Assembly (NCBI GenBank): GCA_049287025.1
Contig: JBAQFA010000051.1
Coordinates: forward strand, 1 to 64,000
Direction: 5' to 3'
DNA from: UBA11710 sp049287025
GTDB taxonomy: Bacteria > Patescibacteriota > Patescibacteriia > Magasanikbacterales > UBA922
DNA length: 64,000 nucleotides
Part shown: piece by piece, positions 59,341 to 64,000 of the stretch
Numbering within the stretch: the stretch's first letter is position 1
Layout of the letters: every line of letters starts with the position of its first letter
Translations under genes and position numbers: made by a program
Notes under the pieces: generated by a model
What the model was told of the DNA's origin: nothing
The model's database searches: none
What the model saw: the letters and a program-made list of their open reading frames with translations, nothing else

Positions 59341-60414
59341 ATGCTAAAAGATGGTCGACCGTTGTTTATGGAATCTACTGGCGATGATTCTTTTGGTGGA
59401 GAAACAGCAGAAATGAGAGAAAGAAGAATTAGAATGCATATAGATAATATCAGGGGGGTGAATAAAAATATTTTTCCTTTAGTTCAAGGCTATCTTAGAG
59501 GAGAAGTTAAAGAACTTGATATTAGAATATTGCATGCTGCTTCTGAGGAGATTCTTGTGGTTCATGATATTTTGGAAGAAAGTGAAATGAGTGATTATTT
59601 TAAACATGATTTAGATGCTGATTCCAGACACGCTTGCTCTAATTTGATGTCTATTACTGGCGAAGAAGATGACAAAGATTTTGATAGGCAAACAATGCAA
59701 TTTTTTGTAAAGGGTTGGAGAAGATTTTATGTAGCAGTGGAAGATATGTTATTGCGTAAGATTTACGAAACAAAAATATCAAAAGAAGATGTAAGTGAAC
59801 TTAATTTAGAAGTAATGAAAGATGTTATAGACTATTTTGGTGAAAATGAAAAATCCCACATGGATAAGTTTGCTTATGAAATGCCAGCTTATAGTAATAT
59901 TGAACAGAAAAAATTTACAAACGAAATAGATTTTAATGCCTTACAAGCACAATTGCATGATAAAGAAATCAAAGCTAATACAGCTGTGGTTATGAATCTT
60001 TTGTTGAATGAAATTAGAAATAGTTTAAAAGATAAAACTGAAATTGATGGTGTGACCACTGGCGTGGCTTTATCGGCACATGTTGAGGGTAAACAATTGG
60101 TTTTACAAGTTATTGATGATGGTAAAGGTATTTCTGCAATCGACTTAGATCCAGAAAGCCCAAGTTTTATTTTTAGAAAAGGTACGACTAAAACTGATAG
60201 TACTGGTTTAGGTTTAGCCAATGCTCAGGAAAGAATAGCAACAATGGGAGCAGAATTGAGAGTAATAAGTTACCGTAATGATGAGGATAAAACAAATTTT
60301 TATCCACCAGAGTCTAAGTTTGATTTAGATGAATTTAATAAAAATCGTGTGAAAGAAGGAAAAATGAAAGCTAGGACTATTTTTGAAATTCGTCTACCAA
60401 TTGAAGATAAATAA
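59341..60414 (+). CDS. Orphan histidine-kinase-like ATPase
   Basis: The 357-residue soluble protein has a helical N-terminal half and a C-terminal HATPase_c domain: N box NLLLNEIRNSLKD (near 217-231), G1 box DDGKGIS (259) and G2 box DSTGLGLANAQERI (287). No transmembrane part is seen, and I find no clear H box with a phosphorylatable His. A response regulator is not adjacent. It starts four bases after valS, so it is co-transcribed with it. It could be a soluble sensor kinase or a non-kinase GHKL ATPase. Confidence 0.7.
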   Translation: MLKDGRPLFMESTGDDSFGGETAEMRERRIRMHIDNIRGVNKNIFPLVQGYLRGEVKELDIRILHAASEEILVVHDILEESEMSDYFKHDLDADSRHACSNLMSITGEEDDKDFDRQTMQFFVKGWRRFYVAVEDMLLRKIYETKISKEDVSELNLEVMKDVIDYFGENEKSHMDKFAYEMPAYSNIEQKKFTNEIDFNALQAQLHDKEIKANTAVVMNLLLNEIRNSLKDKTEIDGVTTGVALSAHVEGKQLVLQVIDDGKGISAIDLDPESPSFIFRKGTTKTDSTGLGLANAQERIATMGAELRVISYRNDEDKTNFYPPESKFDLDEFNKNRVKEGKMKARTIFEIRLPIEDK

Positions 60415-60430
60415 TTTTTAAATTAAAATT

Positions 60431-60871
60431 ATGTCAAAAAATATTTTATTAGTTGGAATTTTATTTATTAGTTTGTTTTTGGGTGGTTGTGTTTTAAATA
60501 ACAGTGGTGAAAAATTTGTTTTAACGACTGAACCACAGGATGCAGTGTTTTATATTGCTTATGGCTGGGTGGGTGGTGGCGGAGGCAGTATGCCAGTTTT
60601 GGATAATCAACGTAATCCTTTGCAATATAATAATTTGCCAGTGGCTTTTGACGAAACACAGGTTGATTTAGTTGGTAATAAGTTGCCAAGCTGTTATGAG
60701 GGCAAGCCCGAAATTAAAGTATCAGCCAAAATTCAGTTAGAGAAAAGCAGTTCAATTAATACCTCTATTCCTCCTGACGAAAATGGTAATCAACCAGAAG
60801 AATCATTTTATTCGGCCAAAGTTTTGGAATTGAAAAATATTGAGGTGAAGGCCGTGGAGTGTAAAGATTAA
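60431..60871 (+). CDS. Small lipoprotein, unknown
   Basis: The 146-residue protein has a lipoprotein signal (MSKNILLVGILFISLFLGGC, lipobox LGGC with Cys20) and a short mature part containing GWVGGGGGSMPV and two Cys (SCYEG, AVECKD) that may form a disulfide. No family is recognised. It is 16 bases downstream of the ATPase gene and before tyrS; any link to these genes is unclear. Confidence 0.7.
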   Translation: MSKNILLVGILFISLFLGGCVLNNSGEKFVLTTEPQDAVFYIAYGWVGGGGGSMPVLDNQRNPLQYNNLPVAFDETQVDLVGNKLPSCYEGKPEIKVSAKIQLEKSSSINTSIPPDENGNQPEESFYSAKVLELKNIEVKAVECKD

Positions 60872-60921
60872 AATAAGTTGGCTAAGTAAATAAGTTTACT
60901 AAGTTGTCTAAGTTATAAAAT

Positions 60922-62112
60922 ATGAAAATTAATACTGATCCAAAATTAATAGATGAATTTTTAACTCGTGGGGTGGAAGCTATTTATCCTCATGTTGATG
61001 AGTTAAAGAAAAAATTAATGTCAGGTGAAAGATTGCGCGCTTATCAAGGCTTTGATCCAACGGGGCCATATCTTCATGTTGGTCATGCTATGGGCATTCG
61101 GGCTTTGCGTTTACTTCAGCAAATGGGACATGAAGTAATATTTTTAGTGGGTGATTTTACCGCTATGTTTGGTGATCCGGATAAAGATACTACTCGTGAA
61201 ATGTTGACCGAAGAACAAATTCAAAAAAATATGTCTGGTTGGAAAGAGCAAGCTGGACAATTGATTAATTTTGAAGGAGAAAATCCAGTTCAATTTAAAC
61301 GCAATTCTGAATGGCTCAAAGAGTTAAAATTAGCTGATTTATTGAAATTGATGTCACAAACTACTTTACAGAGAACCATGGAAAGAGATTTGTTTGCTCG
61401 TCGTCTTAAAGCCGAAGATCCAATTAGACTGCATGAAATTCTTTATCCTTTGATGCAGGGCTATGACGGTGTGGCCATGAAAGTTGATATTGAAATTGGT
61501 GGAGCGGATCAGACTTTTAATATGTTGACTGGCCGGATGTTGTCAAAAGCTTATTTAGACAAAGAAAAATTTGTTCGGGCCAATCGTATGATGAACGCGC
61601 CGGATAGTATTACTATGAGTAAGACCAAAGGCAATGGTATAAATTTATCAGATAGTCCAGAAGACATGTATGGCAAGGCGATGTCTTATGCTGATAATGA
61701 AATTATTAATGGTTTTGAATTTCTGACCGAAATATCAATGGAAGAAATTAAAGAAATGGAAAAAGAAATTAAAAATGGCGCCAATCCAATGGAATTTAAA
61801 AAGAAAATGGCTTTTGAGATTGTAAAAATTATTAAAGGCGTAGAATCTGCTCAAATCGGCCAAACTTATTTTGAAAAAGTAATCCAGAGTAAAGATAGAC
61901 CAGAAGATATTCCGGAATTGAAACCAAGTGCTTATGATATTATTACGGTTTTGGTAGAAGCAAAAATTTGTTCAAGTAAGGGGGACGCGAGAAGACAGAT
62001 TGAACAGGGTGGAGTAAAGGTGAATGATGAAAAAATTAATAGCTTTGATTTTCAGACTAAGGCTGGTGATGTGGTACAAAAGGGGAGTAGGTTTTTTGTA
62101 CGAGTTGTTTAA
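60922..62112 (+). CDS. tyrS: Tyrosyl-tRNA synthetase
   Basis: The 396-residue class I enzyme has GFDPTGPYLHVGHAMGIRAL (HIGH motif near residue 43-55), GGADQTFNMLTGR near 193 for tyrosine and ATP binding, and ITMSKTKGNGINLSD as the KMSKS-equivalent near 231. A C-terminal S4-type RNA-binding domain (CSSKGDARRQIEQGGVKVND) is complete. Length matches the TyrZ-like branch. It follows the lipoprotein gene after 50 bases containing AAGTT/CTAAGTT words. Confidence 0.95.
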   Translation: MKINTDPKLIDEFLTRGVEAIYPHVDELKKKLMSGERLRAYQGFDPTGPYLHVGHAMGIRALRLLQQMGHEVIFLVGDFTAMFGDPDKDTTREMLTEEQIQKNMSGWKEQAGQLINFEGENPVQFKRNSEWLKELKLADLLKLMSQTTLQRTMERDLFARRLKAEDPIRLHEILYPLMQGYDGVAMKVDIEIGGADQTFNMLTGRMLSKAYLDKEKFVRANRMMNAPDSITMSKTKGNGINLSDSPEDMYGKAMSYADNEIINGFEFLTEISMEEIKEMEKEIKNGANPMEFKKKMAFEIVKIIKGVESAQIGQTYFEKVIQSKDRPEDIPELKPSAYDIITVLVEAKICSSKGDARRQIEQGGVKVNDEKINSFDFQTKAGDVVQKGSRFFVRVV

Positions 62113-62115
62113 CGC

Positions 62116-62550
62116 GTAACTTGTAACTTGTAACTTGTAACCTGTAACATATTAGCTATGAAAGAGGGAAATTTTCATGATGAACTTAAGAGATTTATAC
62201 ATGAATATGTGTTATTATCTTATATTCATACTAAAAAATATCCTGTTGATGAAAGATATGGCTTAACTTCTCAGGATCGACGCGCTTCAGTATCTGTTAT
62301 GTTAAATTATGTTGAGGGGTTTGCCAGAATGAAGTTTGGTGTAATGGTTAATCAATTTGAAATAGCTTATGCATCTTTAAAAGAATCAATTTATTGTCGT
62401 TTTTTATCAAAAGAATTAAATTATATTTCAGAAGAAGAATATAAACAAGCATTAATTTTAAAAGAAAAAATTGGAAAAATGTTGTATGGAACTATACAAG
62501 GGATAAAGAATAAAAATAGGTTATAAGTTAAACGATATATGTTACAAGTT
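62116..62550 (+). repeat. TAACTTG word repeat enclosing a second S23-like gene
   Basis: The left arm is a tandem of TAACTTG words ending TAACCTGTAACATAT (62139-62153); the right arm ATATGTTACAAGTTA (62536-62550) is its inverted copy with one mismatch. The right arm overlaps the argS start codon. Confidence 0.6.
62158..62526 (+). CDS. Four-helix-bundle protein (S23-like), second copy
   Basis: The 122-residue helical protein shows the family core YPVDERYGLTSQDRRASVSV followed by MLNYVEGFARMKFGVMVNQF, then EIAYASLKESIYCRFLSKEL and a basic C-terminal helix. It is only distantly similar to the one at 54729. It sits between tyrS and argS, enclosed by an inverted repeat made of other words than the first. 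A role in binding structured nucleic acid is known or suspected for relatives; here it is inferred. Confidence 0.85.
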   Translation: MKEGNFHDELKRFIHEYVLLSYIHTKKYPVDERYGLTSQDRRASVSVMLNYVEGFARMKFGVMVNQFEIAYASLKESIYCRFLSKELNYISEEEYKQALILKEKIGKMLYGTIQGIKNKNRL

Positions 62551-64000
62551 ATTGAACAACAAATCAAAAAAATCTTGCAAGAATCTGGGGTGAGGTGTGA
62601 GATTGAATTAACTGTACCACCAAAAGCTGAAATGGGTGATTTGGCATTTGCGTGTTTTGGTTTAGCAAAGGAACAAGGGAAGAATCCAGTCGAAGTGGCG
62701 AAGGAATTAATTGAAAAGATTGAAAGATTGAAATACTTAAAGATTGTTGAGAAAGTTCAAGGTTTTGGACCGTATGTTAATTTTTATTTAGATACTGGTG
62801 TAGTGGCTAAAATAATTTTGACTGAAGTTAATAAAAATAATTTTAGTAAAAATAATTTTGGTCATGGTAAAAAAGTTTTACTAGAATATCCATCACAAAA
62901 TACTCACAAAGAATTTCATATTGGACATTTGCGCAATGTGGCGATTGGTAATACTTTGGTTAATCTTTATAACAAAAGCGGTTTCAAAATGATCCCAATA
63001 AATTATGTAAATGATTTTGGTGCTCATGTGGTAAAGTGCTTGTGGGGTATAATAAATAAAGATAAATTAAATTTATCAGATAGTAAATTGGCGGATAATA
63101 AACAAAAATGGTTGGGTGAAGTGTATGCTAAAGCCAGTAATTATATAAAAGACCATGAAAAAGAAATTAAACCAGAACTGGACGATTTGCAAAAGAAATT
63201 AGAAACAAAAGATAAAACAATAATGAAATTATTTAAGCAGACGAGGGATTGGAGTGTGGAAGGTTTTGCTAAATTGAGTGAAGATCTGGGCATAAAACAC
63301 GATAAAATTTTTTATGAAAATGAAGTAAAAGATAAAGGGCAAAAGATTGTTGATAAATTATTAAAGAATAAAGTTGCTGAAATAGGGGAAAGAGGCGCTA
63401 TCATTATTAATTTGGAAAAATTTGGTCTAGATATTGCTTTACTCCGTAAGTCTACGGGGGCAGGAGTATATTTGACTAGTGATTTGTCCTTGGCCGAAGA
63501 AAAATTTAAAAAATATAAAGTAGAAGAAAGTATAAATATTACTGGTTCAGAACAAGACTTTTATTTTAAACAATTGTTTAAAATTTTGGAATTAAATGGT
63601 TTCAAAAACAAAATGACTCATATTGGTTATGGACTAGTGAATTTACCTAGTGGAAAAATGTCTTCTCGTACAGGATCAGTAATTTTGTATGAAGATTTGC
63701 GTGATGAAATTTTTGCCAAGATGTATGAAGAAACCAAAAAACGCCATGTAGATTGGAGTGAGAAAAAAATTAAAAAAATTGTTAGTATTTTGACCATGGC
63801 TGTTTTGAAATTTACCATGCAAAAACATGAAGCGGCCAAAACAATAACTTTTGATATGCAAGAAGCGGTTAGTTTTGAAGGTTTTAGCGCACCCTATATT
63901 TTGTATGTCGTAGCTCGGATCAATAGTTTGTTAAAAAAAGCTAAGACAACTAAAAATGAAAAAATAAATTATACTTTATTAAATACCCCAGAAGAAAAAA
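62539..64000 (+). CDS. argS: Arginyl-tRNA synthetase (partial, 3' end missing)
   Basis: The frame is open to the end of the window, giving 487 residues of an enzyme that normally has 550-600. It starts MLQVIEQQIKKILQESG with the Arg-specific N-terminal domain (PKAEMGDLAFACF), then EYPSQNTHKEFHIGHLRNVA (HIGH motif near residue 127), NDFGAHVVKCLWG, and FGLDIALLRKSTGAGVYLTS, YGLVNLPSGKMSSRTG near 360-380. The anticodon domain begins near 440. The first codons overlap the right arm of the repeat around the S23-like gene, so the leader of argS is part of that element. Confidence 0.93.
   Translation, partial: MLQVIEQQIKKILQESGVRCEIELTVPPKAEMGDLAFACFGLAKEQGKNPVEVAKELIEKIERLKYLKIVEKVQGFGPYVNFYLDTGVVAKIILTEVNKNNFSKNNFGHGKKVLLEYPSQNTHKEFHIGHLRNVAIGNTLVNLYNKSGFKMIPINYVNDFGAHVVKCLWGIINKDKLNLSDSKLADNKQKWLGEVYAKASNYIKDHEKEIKPELDDLQKKLETKDKTIMKLFKQTRDWSVEGFAKLSEDLGIKHDKIFYENEVKDKGQKIVDKLLKNKVAEIGERGAIIINLEKFGLDIALLRKSTGAGVYLTSDLSLAEEKFKKYKVEESINITGSEQDFYFKQLFKILELNGFKNKMTHIGYGLVNLPSGKMSSRTGSVILYEDLRDEIFAKMYEETKKRHVDWSEKKIKKIVSILTMAVLKFTMQKHEAAKTITFDMQEAVSFEGFSAPYILYVVARINSLLKKAKTTKNEKINYTLLNTPEEK

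Noticed and set aside
62713..62750. AAGATTGAAAGATTG words in argS as another repeat insertion
   Set aside because: The encoded segment has the normal ArgS length, so it may simply be a Lys/Ile-rich helix.
1..64000. Alternative genetic code with UGA as glycine
   Set aside because: TGA ends several full-length genes at the expected place and is not found within conserved frames.

Overview
The window looks like a continuous piece of an A/T-rich bacterial chromosome, most likely from the Patescibacteria (Candidate Phyla Radiation, CPR). This is an inference from several features: a long charged tail on ribosomal protein S6, the rpsF-ssb-rpsR order, rpoB-rpoC without rplJ/rplL next to it, mostly absent Shine-Dalgarno sequences, a giant secreted repeat protein ending in a peptidoglycan-binding domain, free-standing S23-type four-helix-bundle genes, and intergenic spaces full of short repeated words arranged as inverted repeats. 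TGA is used as a stop (both gpmI genes, for example), so the UGA-recoding CPR lineages are excluded. I see no tRNA, rRNA or CRISPR array.

Layout. 1-1.1 kb: rpsF (3' end), ssb, rpsR. 1.1-9.1 kb: a consensus promoter, a structured leader RNA, then rpoB and rpoC. 9.1-10.4 kb: three small minus-strand genes (membrane protein, DUF2164, hemolysin III family). 10.7-14.2 kb: yebC, ruvC, an RlmI-type rRNA methyltransferase and a minus-strand methyltransferase. 14.5-25.0 kb: a very A/T-rich surface-glycan locus (flippase, methyltransferase, three GT2 glycosyltransferases, sugar-nucleotide dehydratase, two large membrane glycosyltransferase-like proteins, one small membrane protein), followed at 25.1-34.8 kb by a 3242-residue secreted protein. 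35.0-38.1 kb: gap and pgk, separated by an IS200-like (RAYT) element. 38.3-44.1 kb: a SIMPL protein, a T-box leader with ileS, and a KamA-type radical SAM gene. 45.1-49.4 kb: pepA, a U32 peptidase-family gene and eno. 51.4-54.7 kb: two tandem gpmI genes. 54.7-64 kb: an S23-like gene, a DHH protein, then valS, an orphan ATPase, a lipoprotein, tyrS, a second S23-like gene and argS, which runs off the end.

The window holds most of lower glycolysis (gap, pgk, gpmI twice, eno) and four aminoacyl-tRNA synthetases.

The strongest unusual signals are: (1) an IleS with a complete histidine-phosphatase domain of about 200 residues spliced into its catalytic half; (2) two isolated G/C-rich mini-cassettes (44.16-44.99 and 49.62-50.37 kb) with the same architecture: TTGACA-17-TATACT promoter, hairpin-rich leader whose last hairpin abuts a Shine-Dalgarno, one short gene, a run of long perfect hairpins and a terminator; (3) S23-like genes enclosed by inverted word repeats, with related elements that look like internally deleted copies; and (4) the same repeat words inserted in frame in conserved genes (valS, pgk, ileS, rlmI, yebC).
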